A stretch of 64,000 nucleotides of DNA from Sphaerisporangium album (GTDB lineage Bacteria; Actinomycetota; Actinomycetes; Streptosporangiales; Streptosporangiaceae): NCBI RefSeq assembly GCF_003323745.1, contig NZ_QOIL01000010.1, positions 165,934 through 229,933 on the forward strand, given 5' to 3'. The notes beneath the pieces are model-generated. The model was not told the origin of the DNA and ran no database searches. It saw only the letters and a list, made by a program, of their open reading frames with translations. Each line of letters starts with the position of its first letter. The first letter of the stretch is position 1. Made by a program: the position numbers and the translations under genes. Below are positions 7,824 through 15,316 of the stretch, piece by piece.

Positions 7824-8978
7824 TCAGCCTTTGTAGTTGAAGATCTGGTGCAGGGTGTGCTGGATCTCCACCAGGTCCTTCTGGTCTTCCATCACCTGGT
7901 CGATGGACTTGTACGCTTCGGGGTGCTCGTCCACCAGGGCGGCGGCGCGCTCTGCGTTCCAGGTTCGGCCGCGCATCGCTTCGGTGAGTGACTTGGCTGA
8001 TAGCTCTCGCTTGGCTCGGCTGCGCGACATTCGGCGGCCGGCGCCGTGGGAGCAGGAGTTGTAGGAGTCGGGGTTCCCAAGTCCGCGGACGATGTAGGAC
8101 TGGGTGCCCATCGAGCCGGGGATGACGCCCTCGTCGCCGGTGTCGGCTTTGATGGCCCCCTTGCGGGTGATCCACAGCTCCTTGCTGTTGTGCGTCTCCT
8201 GCTGGGTGAAGTTGTGGTGGCAGTTGATCGTGCGGACGCGCTGGCCCTTGCCGACGACGCGGAACAGGGCGTTGATCAGGACCTTGTCCATGCGGGCGCG
8301 TGAAGCCATGGCGTAGCGCTGGGCCCACAGCATGTCTTCGATGTAGGCGGTGAACTCCGGCGTGCTCTGGATCAGGTAGGCCAGGTCGGGGTCTTCCAGG
8401 CCGATGGCCTGCTTCTTCATGAGCTTCTTGGCGTCCACGATGTGCATCGTGGCGAGCTGGTTGCCGATGCCGCGTGAACCGGAGTGCAGCACCGTCCAGA
8501 CCCGGTCACGTTCGTCGAGGCAGACCTCGACGAAGTGGTTGCCGGAGCCGAGGGTGCCGAACTGCTCGGATACCTTCTTCGCCTGCCTGGGGTTCAGGTC
8601 GGTGTGGGGGAGTCCGAGTTCGCTGAGGGTACGGTCCATGGACGGGTCGGCGTGGCCCTTGCCGACGCCGGCCGGGATGCGGTGCTCCACCATGGGCATC
8701 AACGCGGCCAGGGTGTCGGGCAGGTCGGCGGCGGTGAGCGTGGTCTCGGTCGCGACCATGCCGCACCCGATGTCCACACCCACGGCGGCCGGAATGATCG
8801 CACCCTCGGTAGGAATCACGGATCCGACTGTCGCGCCAATGCCGATATGCGCGTCCGGCATGAGCGCGACATGACCGGAAACGAAACGCAGGCGGGCGGT
8901 ACGTGCCGCCTGCTCGATCGTGCCCGGGTCTATTTCGCTGGCCCACGACAGAAGGTTAGGTGCGATCTGGTTCGGCAT
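7824..8978 (-). CDS. rtcB: RtcB-type RNA ligase
   Basis: The 384-residue product has the RtcB hallmarks. DIGCGM holds the metal-binding Asp and Cys, GSGNHFVEV and HSGSRGIG are family motifs, HHNF provides metal ligands, and SCSHGAGR contains the histidine that becomes guanylylated. RtcB joins RNA 3'-phosphate or 2',3'-cyclic phosphate ends to 5'-OH ends using GTP and Mn2+, and acts in RNA repair. The start at 8978 has GAGGAG 7 nt upstream; an upstream in-frame extension is arginine/serine-rich and unlikely. No rtcA cyclase, rtcR regulator or archease gene is adjacent, so it appears to stand alone. A probable terminator follows. Confidence 0.95.
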   Translation of the reverse strand: MPNQIAPNLLSWASEIDPGTIEQAARTARLRFVSGHVALMPDAHIGIGATVGSVIPTEGAIIPAAVGVDIGCGMVATETTLTAADLPDTLAALMPMVEHRIPAGVGKGHADPSMDRTLSELGLPHTDLNPRQAKKVSEQFGTLGSGNHFVEVCLDERDRVWTVLHSGSRGIGNQLATMHIVDAKKLMKKQAIGLEDPDLAYLIQSTPEFTAYIEDMLWAQRYAMASRARMDKVLINALFRVVGKGQRVRTINCHHNFTQQETHNSKELWITRKGAIKADTGDEGVIPGSMGTQSYIVRGLGNPDSYNSCSHGAGRRMSRSRAKRELSAKSLTEAMRGRTWNAERAAALVDEHPEAYKSIDQVMEDQKDLVEIQHTLHQIFNYKG

Positions 8979-9359
8979 GGTGGATCTCCTCTTTGATCGA
9001 GATCTACTCTGCCCAAGTCCTCGCCGACATCCCACTCATTATTCAACACGCCCGCGCGTAAGCATTCACGGCTTGCGCATTCCGGTGTCGCATGATCGCC
9101 GAGTGTGATCGCCCCAGGGGCGTGAGTTGTCGCTGGTGGTCACGCACCGCGGGGTCTCCGTTCGCCCCGGACGGGCTGGACGGAACCGCCCAGGCCGGAG
9201 CCATCGGCGCGGCGTGGCACAGTGGGATTCCTGCACGGTGACCGTCTCCGGTCGTACCGGCCTCGCGGTGGTCTTCTGGTGGATCGTCGGTAACGTGCTG
9301 CCCATGACAGCGTGCGTGACTTCCGGAATGCCAGGGCCCGTCCCCGGGGGCCGGGCGAA
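8979..9359. other. 381-bp divergent intergenic region between rtcB and amidase gene
   Basis: The first part (8979-9070) is relatively AT-rich and should contain the rtcB promoter. The second half leads to the amidase gene. No clear inverted repeat or further coding sequence was found. Longer in-frame amidase starts (for example 9312) fall inside this region. Confidence 0.4.
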
Positions 9360-10745
9360 GTGAGCGACGACATCACCGGTGTCCGCCCCCGGGGGTTCTT
9401 CGCCGGGCGTACGATCGCCGGGCTCGGACGCGACATGAGGGCCGGCGTCCTGTCCGCCGCCGATCTGGTCGATCGTGCGCTCGAGTCCATAGCCGCGCTC
9501 GACGGGCCGCTCAACGCCTTCGTGACGGTCGACGCCGAAGCCGCGCGCCTGGCCGCCCGGCGGGCGGACGCCGAACGCGCGGCCGGAGTGGACCGAGGTC
9601 CCCTGCACGGGATCCCGGTCGCGGTCAAGGACATCATCGAGACCGCGGGGATGACGACCGAGATGGGCTCCGCGCACTTCGCCGGCCACGTTCCCGGCCA
9701 GGACGCCACCTGCGTGCGCCGGCTTCGCGAGGCCGGGGCGATCATCGTGGGCAAGACCACCACCCACGAGTTCGCGTACGGCCCCACCGGCGACCGATCC
9801 CGCAACGGCCCGTCGCGCAACCCGCACGACCCGGCGCGGATGACCGGAGGGTCGAGCGGCGGTAGCGCGGCGGCCGTGGCGGCGGGCATGGTCCCCCTCG
9901 CCATCGGGACCGACACCGGGGGGTCGGTGCGCATCCCGGCGGCCCTCTGCGGCGTGGTCGGCTTCAAGCCCGCGTACGGCGCCGTCCCCGTCCACGGGGT
10001 CTTCCCGCTCGCGTCCTCTCTGGACCATGTGGGAGTGCTCGCCGGTACGGCCGAGGACTGCGGGCCGGCCTTCCGCGTGCTGGCGGGGCAGGTGCCGGCC
10101 TCCGCCACACAGGTGGGCTCGCCCCGCGTGGCCCGGCTGGTCACGGACGCGCCGCCGCTCGTCGACCCGTCCGTCGCAGGCGTGGTCGAAGCCGCATTTC
10201 CGGACGCCGAGGAGGTCACGTTTCCCGGTGTCGCCGAGCTGTACCAGGTGTACGCGGCGATTCAGGGCAGTGAGGCCTACGCGGTGCACGCCGATCGGGT
10301 CGCGCGGTCGCCGCACCTGTTCGACCCCGAGGTGCTCGACCGGCTGCGCCACGCCGGTGGGATCCCCGGCTGGCGTTACGTCCGCGCGGCGGAGGCCCGC
10401 GAGTCCTTCCGCGGGCGGGTGGCGGCGCTGCTCGACCGGTACGACCTGCTGGCGCTTCCGACCGTCGCGGTCCCGGCGCCGCCGATCGGCGCGCGCGACC
10501 TCGAGGTGGGCGGCGTCCGGGTTCCGGTCCGCGACGCGCTGCTCTCCTTCACCAGCCCGTGGAACCTGGCGGGTGTGCCGGCGGTGAGCGTCCCGGCCGG
10601 GGCCGTCGGCGGCCTGCCGGTCGGCGCCCAGCTGATCTGTGCCGCCGGGCGCGAAGAGACGCTTCTCGCGTACGCCGACCGTGTGCGGGCGGTATCCTCA
10701 CGCGCACCGTCCCGGCCGGCGCCTCCGCGGGGTGAGCCGCGCTGA
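9360..10745 (+). CDS. amidase signature (AS) family hydrolase
   Basis: The 461-residue product has the Ser-cisSer-Lys triad of the AS family. The lysine lies in GIPVAVKD, the first serine in the glycine-rich GGSSGGSAAA, and the nucleophile in GTDTGGSVRIPA. AS enzymes hydrolyse amides such as acetamide, indoleacetamide or aryl amides. The GatA subunit of tRNA amidotransferase is excluded because no gatB or gatC is present and its length and context differ. The start is uncertain: GTG 9360 gives a natural N-terminus (VSDDITGVRPRG), but GTG 9312 is in frame. It is monocistronic, followed by a hairpin terminator. Confidence 0.85.
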   Translation: MSDDITGVRPRGFFAGRTIAGLGRDMRAGVLSAADLVDRALESIAALDGPLNAFVTVDAEAARLAARRADAERAAGVDRGPLHGIPVAVKDIIETAGMTTEMGSAHFAGHVPGQDATCVRRLREAGAIIVGKTTTHEFAYGPTGDRSRNGPSRNPHDPARMTGGSSGGSAAAVAAGMVPLAIGTDTGGSVRIPAALCGVVGFKPAYGAVPVHGVFPLASSLDHVGVLAGTAEDCGPAFRVLAGQVPASATQVGSPRVARLVTDAPPLVDPSVAGVVEAAFPDAEEVTFPGVAELYQVYAAIQGSEAYAVHADRVARSPHLFDPEVLDRLRHAGGIPGWRYVRAAEARESFRGRVAALLDRYDLLALPTVAVPAPPIGARDLEVGGVRVPVRDALLSFTSPWNLAGVPAVSVPAGAVGGLPVGAQLICAAGREETLLAYADRVRAVSSRAPSRPAPPRGEPR

Positions 10746-10768
10746 AGCAGTTTGAACGCGATCGAATC

Positions 10769-10790
10769 CACGCGCGGCCCGGGGCGCGTG
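10769..10790 (+). terminator. terminator after amidase gene
   Basis: Inverted repeat CACGCGC / GCGCGTG with an 8-nt loop, followed by TGTTCTT, 23 nt after the amidase stop codon. Confidence 0.55.
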
Positions 10791-10817
10791 TGTTCTTACG
10801 GCGCCGCACCGTCTACT

Positions 10818-10833
10818 GTGAAACGAGTTTCAC
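10818..10833. promoter_or_regulatory. 16-bp palindrome upstream of moaA, candidate operator
   Basis: GTGAAACGAGTTTCAC is a perfect inverted repeat (7-bp arms, 2-bp centre) 130 bp before the moaA start, in a GC-poor patch. Its size and symmetry fit a dimeric repressor site (TetR/GntR type), but no regulator gene lies next to it. Function is inferred only. Confidence 0.45.
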
Positions 10834-10962
10834 GTCCACCGCGCCCGGTGCCCGGGCCGGCGCGTCACCGGCCGGGAGTCCTGGACGGTGCCGCCACGGC
10901 GCCAGGCCAGGGCGGCCGTCGTCCGCCGGTGGCGCGACACGCAACGCTAGGAGGGCCTTCCG

Positions 10963-11952
10963 GTGCTCGTTGACTCGTTCGGGCGAGTGGCGACCGACCT
11001 GAGGGTCTCGCTGACCGACAGGTGCAACCTCCGCTGCTCGTACTGCATGCCCCCGGAGGGCCTCGACTGGCTGCCCAAGCCCGAACTGCTCACCGCGGAC
11101 GAGATCTGCAGGCTCGTGGCGATCGGCGTCGAACGGCTGGGCATCACCGAGGTCCGCTACACCGGGGGCGAGCCGCTGCTGCGCCGCGAGCTGGTGGAGA
11201 TCGTCGGGCGGGCGGCGGCGCTGCGGCCGCGTCCGCGGCTGTCGATCACCTCCAACGGCATCGGCCTGGCCCGTCTCGCCGAGCCCCTGGCCGCGGCCGG
11301 GCTCGACCGGGTCAACATCTCGCTGGACACCCTCGACCGGGACACCTTCGTCCGGCTCGCGCACCGAGACCGGCTGGAGGACGTCCTCGCGGGCCTGGCC
11401 GCCGCCGACGCCGCGGGGCTGCGCCCGGTGAAGGTCAACTCGGTGCTCATGCGCGGCGTCAACGACCACGAGACGGTCCCGCTGCTGCGCTTCTGCCTGG
11501 AGCGCGGCTACGAGCTGCGGTTCATCGAGCAGATGCCGCTGGACGCCCAGCACGGCTGGCGCCGCGAGGACATGGTGACCGCCGACGAGATCCTCGGCAC
11601 GCTCACGCGGGCCTTCGCCCTGACGCCGGACGACCCGGCGGCGCGCGGCAGCGCCCCGGCCGAGGTCTTCCTGGTGGACGGCGGGCCCGCGCGGGTCGGG
11701 GTCATCGGCTCGGTGACCCGCCCGTTCTGCGGCGCCTGCGACCGGGTGCGCCTGACCGCCGACGGTCAGATCCGCAACTGCCTGTTCGCCACCGAGGAGT
11801 CCGACCTGCGCGGCGCGATGCGCGCCGGAGCCTCGGACGACGAGCTCGCCGAGCGGTGGGTGGCCGCCGTCCGCGGCAAGCGCGCGGGGCACGGCATCGA
11901 CGACGCGGGCTTCCTCCAGCCGGCGCGCCCCATGTCGGCCATCGGCGGCTGA
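10963..11952 (+). CDS. moaA: GTP 3',8-cyclase MoaA (molybdenum cofactor biosynthesis)
   Basis: The 329-residue radical-SAM protein has the N-terminal CxxxCxxC cluster (CNLRCSYC) that binds SAM. It also has the GGEPLL motif and the C-terminal CGAC...NCLF cysteines of the second 4Fe-4S cluster that binds GTP. With MoaC it converts GTP to cyclic pyranopterin monophosphate. The start is GTG 10963 with AGGAGGG 7 nt upstream. A mobA-like gene follows 2 nt after the stop, forming a molybdenum-cofactor operon. The C-terminus ends in a glycine pair (SAIGG), typical of active MoaA. The cofactor is needed by the nitrate reductase at 36 kb. Confidence 0.96.
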   Translation: MLVDSFGRVATDLRVSLTDRCNLRCSYCMPPEGLDWLPKPELLTADEICRLVAIGVERLGITEVRYTGGEPLLRRELVEIVGRAAALRPRPRLSITSNGIGLARLAEPLAAAGLDRVNISLDTLDRDTFVRLAHRDRLEDVLAGLAAADAAGLRPVKVNSVLMRGVNDHETVPLLRFCLERGYELRFIEQMPLDAQHGWRREDMVTADEILGTLTRAFALTPDDPAARGSAPAEVFLVDGGPARVGVIGSVTRPFCGACDRVRLTADGQIRNCLFATEESDLRGAMRAGASDDELAERWVAAVRGKRAGHGIDDAGFLQPARPMSAIGG

Positions 11953-11954
11953 CG

Positions 11955-12713
11955 ATGCCTCCCGGAGGCCGCGCGGAGGCCGGGGATCGCGCGGACGCCG
12001 ACGATCGCGAGGCGGCCGGGGATCACCGGCCGCCCTTCCAGGCCCTCCATGGCCCCTCTGGGTGCGCGTGGCGGCCGGGTGAGGTGGGAGATCGCGCCGG
12101 CGTCTCCGAAGGCTCGTACGGCCCCTACGACGCGGTGGTGCTCGCCGGCGGCGAGGCGCGCAGGCTTGGGGCGTTCGCGAGAGGGGACAAGCCGGGGGTC
12201 ACCGTCGGCGGGCTGGCGCTCATCGAGCGGGTCGCCGCCGCGGTCACCGGCGCCGCCCGCCTGATCGTGGTCGGCCCGGCGCGTGACGGCCTGCCCCGCG
12301 CCGAGTTCGTCCGCGAGGACCCGCCCGGCGGCGGCCCGGTCCCGGCGGCGCGCGCGGGGCTGGCGCGCGTCTCGGCGCCCTGGACGGCGCTGCTGGCCGC
12401 CGACCTCCCGTTCCTGATGCCCGGTCACCTCGCCGCGCTGCGCGAGGCGGCCGGGAGCGGCCCGGGGGCCGTCCTGGTGGACGACGAGGGCCGCGAGCAG
12501 TGGCTCACCGGCGTGTGGCGCACGGACGTGCTCACCGGCGCGCTGGCCGCCTACGCGGGGCGGTCGCTGCGCGGGGTGCTCGGGCCGCTGGAACCGGTGC
12601 GGCTCGGCCTGCCGGTGGGGGACGGGGAGCGGGTTCCGTGGTTCGATTGCGACACGATCGACGATGTGAAAGACGCGAGAAGGCGGTTGACTCCTACGTC
12701 CGGCGAGTCATGA
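11955..12713 (+). CDS. mobA: MobA-like molybdenum cofactor guanylyltransferase / NTP transferase
   Basis: The core has the nucleotidyltransferase motif VVLAGGEARRLG with DKPG downstream and the DLPFL metal-site motif. These fit MobA, which adds GMP to molybdopterin to make the guanine dinucleotide cofactor used by nitrate-reductase-type enzymes. The annotated ATG at 11955 lies 2 nt after moaA but gives a 50-residue low-complexity leader. An in-frame GTG at 12084 would start just ahead of the conserved core and may be the true start. The operon partner downstream encodes the DUF6457 domain often found fused to MobA in relatives. A paralogue with another nucleotide substrate cannot be excluded. 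Confidence 0.75.
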   Translation: MPPGGRAEAGDRADADDREAAGDHRPPFQALHGPSGCAWRPGEVGDRAGVSEGSYGPYDAVVLAGGEARRLGAFARGDKPGVTVGGLALIERVAAAVTGAARLIVVGPARDGLPRAEFVREDPPGGGPVPAARAGLARVSAPWTALLAADLPFLMPGHLAALREAAGSGPGAVLVDDEGREQWLTGVWRTDVLTGALAAYAGRSLRGVLGPLEPVRLGLPVGDGERVPWFDCDTIDDVKDARRRLTPTSGES

Positions 12714-12780
12714 TTCACCGGACGACGTGCGGGAAAACCCGTTTTGGCCCGTACGGATATCACCGGAGGAAAGGGACGCG

Positions 12781-13038
12781 ATGAATGTGCTGGCCGAGTG
12801 GACGGCGCTTGTCTGCAAGGAGCTCGGTGTCGACCCGGAAAAAGTGGATCGAGACGCGGTTCTCGATCTGACGAGGGACGTGGCCCACGGTGTCGCCCGC
12901 CCGGCCGCGCCGCTGACGGCGTACCTGCTCGGGCTGGCCCAGGGGGCGGGCACCGCGTCGCCGGACGCGCTGGAAAGGCTCTCGATGCTGGCCCGCAACT
13001 GGGGCCAGGCCACGGCCGAGACACTGGGTGATCACTAA
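12781..13038 (+). CDS. DUF6457 domain protein, probable MobA partner
   Basis: The 85-residue all-helical acidic protein (MNVLAEWTALVCKELG... ending AETLGDH) matches the DUF6457 pattern. In streptomycetes this domain occurs as a C-terminal extension of MobA-like proteins. Here it is a separate gene 67 nt after the mobA-like stop, with its own strong ribosome site (GGAGGAAAGG). A role as an accessory or stability domain of the nucleotidyltransferase is inferred from this context. The biochemical function is unknown. The long hairpin at 13094-13130 probably ends the operon. Confidence 0.7.
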   Translation: MNVLAEWTALVCKELGVDPEKVDRDAVLDLTRDVAHGVARPAAPLTAYLLGLAQGAGTASPDALERLSMLARNWGQATAETLGDH

Positions 13039-13084
13039 GGCATCCGGAACATCCGGAAAATCGATTCAACGGATGTTTTCCCGG

Positions 13085-13201
13085 GAAATGGACGACGCCG
13101 GGTGGTTACGGGGGCAAACCACCCGGCGTCGCTTCATCGGCGTTCCGACGGGGGCCCGGAACGCCGGCACGAGCGCTCCGACGGGGGACCAGAGCGCTTG
13201 T
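13085..13201 (-). ncRNA. 6C/B11-like small RNA: three hairpins with C5 loops
   Basis: Read on the minus strand, this stretch folds into three successive perfect or near-perfect hairpins. H1 is 13198-13172 (9-bp stem, one G-U), H2 is 13166-13138 (10-bp stem) and H3 is 13130-13094 (14-bp stem). Each has a 9-nt loop: GTCCCCCGT, GGCCCCCGT and TGCCCCCGT. Repeated C-rich loops are the defining trait of the actinobacterial 6C RNA (B11 in mycobacteria), thought to base-pair with G-rich ribosome sites. H3 can also act as terminator. A TTGACG box at 13237-13232 and a TGTACG box at 13213-13208 (18-bp spacing) would start the RNA at the foot of H1. The loops have five rather than six C. Confidence 0.75.
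13094..13130. terminator. 14-bp-stem hairpin, terminator of the small RNA and possibly of the moaA operon
   Basis: Perfect inverted repeat GACGCCGGGTGGTT / AACCACCCGGCGTC around a 9-nt loop. It lies 55 nt after the DUF6457 gene stop (plus strand) and forms the 3' hairpin of the minus-strand RNA, so it may stop transcription from both sides. Confidence 0.6.
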
Positions 13202-13207
13202 CTAAAG

Positions 13208-13237
13208 CGTACACCTACAACCCATGGGGTGCGTCAA
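13208..13237 (-). promoter_or_regulatory. candidate promoter of the 6C-like RNA
   Basis: TTGACG (13237-13232) and TGTACG (13213-13208) separated by 18 bp on the minus strand resemble a housekeeping actinobacterial promoter. The predicted start falls about 2-3 nt before the first hairpin. Confidence 0.5.
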
Positions 13238-13244
13238 GAGTTTG

Positions 13245-13565
13245 TCACGACCCGATCTCGCGTCGGTGGCGTGGTATCTCGGTTTGGTTAGGTGCGTCCC
13301 CGTCAAAGGTCGAGCTCACGCCACGAGTCGGCTGGTTCGCCCCCACGACGGCGATGTACGGCAGGAAGATCGCTCCTGCGACGAGCAACGCCCTGACCGG
13401 CCATGGAACGGTGAGCACGACCGCCAGGACGAGGCATACCAATCGGATCCCCATCTGGACGAAATACCGCTTCTCGCGGCGGCCGATGTCCGAGGACAAG
13501 GACGGCTGCGCGTCGGTGACCTGGTGCACGACGGTACGGCGACGCCATAGCTTCACAACTTCCAC
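13245..13565 (-). CDS. DUF3099 family membrane protein
   Basis: The 106-residue protein has an N-terminal soluble part with QPSLSSDIGRREKRYFVQMG, matching the DUF3099 signature (a DI..RE.RY motif before the first helix). It then has two membrane helices (about residues 40-57 and 59-75) and a polar tail. The family is widespread in actinobacteria and has no known function. The start is a GTG with only a weak upstream GGGG. The 3' end lies against the promoter of the 6C-like RNA, and the 5' end is divergent from dodecin. Confidence 0.7.
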   Translation of the reverse strand: MEVVKLWRRRTVVHQVTDAQPSLSSDIGRREKRYFVQMGIRLVCLVLAVVLTVPWPVRALLVAGAIFLPYIAVVGANQPTRGVSSTFDGDAPNQTEIPRHRREIGS

Positions 13566-13648
13566 GGTAGACCCCGGGGCGACCGGGGTGTCCCGCGCGG
13601 CCGTCCGAGCGGTCGCATACGATCAAGGACGACGGTGAGGAGAGTCGG

Positions 13649-13861
13649 ATGAGCGATCGTACGTACCGCGTGACCGAGATCGTCGGCACGTCACCCGAGA
13701 GCGTCGACCAGGCGATCCGCAACGGCATACGCCGCGCGGCCGAGACCCTGCGGCACCTGGACTGGTTCGAGGTCACCGAGGTACGCGGCAGCATCCAGGA
13801 CGGCGAGATCGCCCACTACCAGGTGGGCCTGAAGGTCGGCTTCCGCCTAGAGGACTCCTGA
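13649..13861 (+). CDS. dodecin
   Basis: The 70-residue product matches dodecin along its full length: MSDRTYRVTEIVGTSPESV, AIRNGIRRAAETLRHLDWFE and the terminal YQVGLKVGFRLED. The conserved Trp of LDWFEV stacks on flavin. Dodecins form hollow dodecamers that store riboflavin, FMN or (in actinomycetes) coenzyme A. The ribosome site GAGGAGAG lies 7 nt before the ATG. It is monocistronic and followed by a bidirectional hairpin. Confidence 0.93.
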   Translation: MSDRTYRVTEIVGTSPESVDQAIRNGIRRAAETLRHLDWFEVTEVRGSIQDGEIAHYQVGLKVGFRLEDS

Positions 13862-13880
13862 CCCCCGCCTTGACAGCCCT

Positions 13881-13912
13881 CGCGCCCGGCCCCGCGACCG
13901 CCGCCGGGCGCG
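13881..13912. terminator. bidirectional terminator between dodecin and pmbA
   Basis: Inverted repeat with 10-bp arms (CGCGCCCGGC / GCCGGGCGCG) and a 12-nt loop, placed between the two convergent stop codons. Confidence 0.6.
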
Positions 13913-13948
13913 TTCCCGGCGGCGGAGGGTCACGCCATCGTCGGCGGA

Positions 13949-15316
13949 TCAGTTGGCCTGGCTGACCGTCGACATGTTGAAATCGGGCACGCGCACCGGC
14001 GGCATGATCGCCCGGGTGAAGTAGTCGCTCCACTCGCGGGGCAGGGTCTGCTCCTCGCGCCCGACCTCGGTCATCCGGTCCAGCAGGCCGACCGGGCTCT
14101 CGTTGAAGCGGAAGTTGTTGACCTCGCCGACGACCTCGCCCCTCTCGACGAGGTACACCCCGTCGCGCGTGAGGCCGGTCAGCAGCAGCGACTGCGGGTC
14201 AACCTCGCGGATGTACCACAGGCAGGTCAGCAGCAGCCCGCGCTCGGTCGAGGCGACCATCTCCTCCAGCGAGCGGCCGCCCCCGGGCCCGGCCATGATC
14301 AGGTTGTCGATACCCGGGGTGGTCGCCAGCCCGGTCAGCTCGGCGGAGTGGCGGGTCTGCAGCAGCGCCGAGAGCGACCCGTCGTGGATCCAGTCGGTGG
14401 AGGACAGCGGCAGGCCGTTGTCGAACACCGACCGCTGCCGCCCGCCCGCGTGCGCGATCACGAACGGCGCGCACTCGATGCCCCGGGCCGCCGGGTCGCT
14501 GTAGAGCCGCACGGGGGACCCGGACAGGGACTCGCCGACGCGGGTCGCGCCGTCCGGCTTGGAGAAGACCGTGCGGCCGTCCGCGGCGTCCCTGGCGCCC
14601 GCCGACCAGTAGAGGTAGATCATCAGGTCGGCGACCGACGAGGGCGGGATGAGCGTCTCGTACCGCCCCGGGGGCAGGTCGATGCGGCGCTTGGCCCACT
14701 CCAGGCGGCGCGCCAGCGTGGCGTCCAGTGCGGCGACGTCGACGTCGGTGAAGTCCCGGGTGGCGACGCCCGCCCAGGCCGAGCGCGCCATGTCGGGGGA
14801 CTTGGCGTTCAGCTCCAGCCGGCCGGTGGGCTGGTCGTGGCGCAGCCGCAGCCCCGTGGAGGAGCCGAGGAACGTCGTGGTGAGCAGGTGCTCGGCGAAG
14901 CCGTACAGCTTGCGGTCGCCGGTCTCGGCCACGGCGAAGGCCTCGCCGAGCGCCGGGGCGAAGTCGCCGAACACGCCGATCGTGGTCGGCTCCGCCGGGG
15001 CGTCCCAGTCGGGCGACACGGCCGCGCCGACCAGCGGGCGGGCGTCCTCGGCGGGCGGCGCCTCGCGCGAGGCCAGGTCCGCCGCCGCGACGACGTCGGC
15101 GAGCTGGTCGGGACGCACGGCCGAGCGCGACACGACGCCGACGCCCCGCCCGGTCACCGAGATCACGGTGAGGCGCGAGGACCGGCTCACGCCGTTCGTG
15201 GTGAGCGTGTTGCCGGCGTAGCGGAGGTTCGCGGCGGACCCCTCGTCGACGATCACGACGCAGTCGTCGGCCCCGCTCAGGGCGAGGGCACGCTCGACGG
15301 TCTCCTGGGGAGTCAC
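13949..15316 (-). CDS. pmbA: TldE/PmbA family metallopeptidase subunit
   Basis: The 455-residue protein belongs to the PmbA/TldD family but lacks the HExxxH zinc motif, as expected for the TldE/PmbA subunit. The N-terminal domain has CVVIVDEGSAANLRYAGNT, and the C-terminal domain has LLLTGLTRDGVYLVERGEV and a NNFRFNESP segment. With TldD it forms a heterodimeric protease that unfolds and degrades or trims peptides, including some RiPP precursors. The start is GTG 15316, overlapping the tldD stop by 4 nt, so the two subunits are translationally coupled. No RiPP precursor gene was recognised nearby, so a housekeeping role is more likely. Confidence 0.9.
   Translation of the reverse strand: MTPQETVERALALSGADDCVVIVDEGSAANLRYAGNTLTTNGVSRSSRLTVISVTGRGVGVVSRSAVRPDQLADVVAAADLASREAPPAEDARPLVGAAVSPDWDAPAEPTTIGVFGDFAPALGEAFAVAETGDRKLYGFAEHLLTTTFLGSSTGLRLRHDQPTGRLELNAKSPDMARSAWAGVATRDFTDVDVAALDATLARRLEWAKRRIDLPPGRYETLIPPSSVADLMIYLYWSAGARDAADGRTVFSKPDGATRVGESLSGSPVRLYSDPAARGIECAPFVIAHAGGRQRSVFDNGLPLSSTDWIHDGSLSALLQTRHSAELTGLATTPGIDNLIMAGPGGGRSLEEMVASTERGLLLTCLWYIREVDPQSLLLTGLTRDGVYLVERGEVVGEVNNFRFNESPVGLLDRMTEVGREEQTLPREWSDYFTRAIMPPVRVPDFNMSTVSQAN

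Noticed and set aside
10746..10962. A molybdenum-cofactor riboswitch before moaA
   Set aside because: The 217-bp gap has a terminator-like hairpin and a palindrome, but no helix set matching the known moco RNA could be found by eye.
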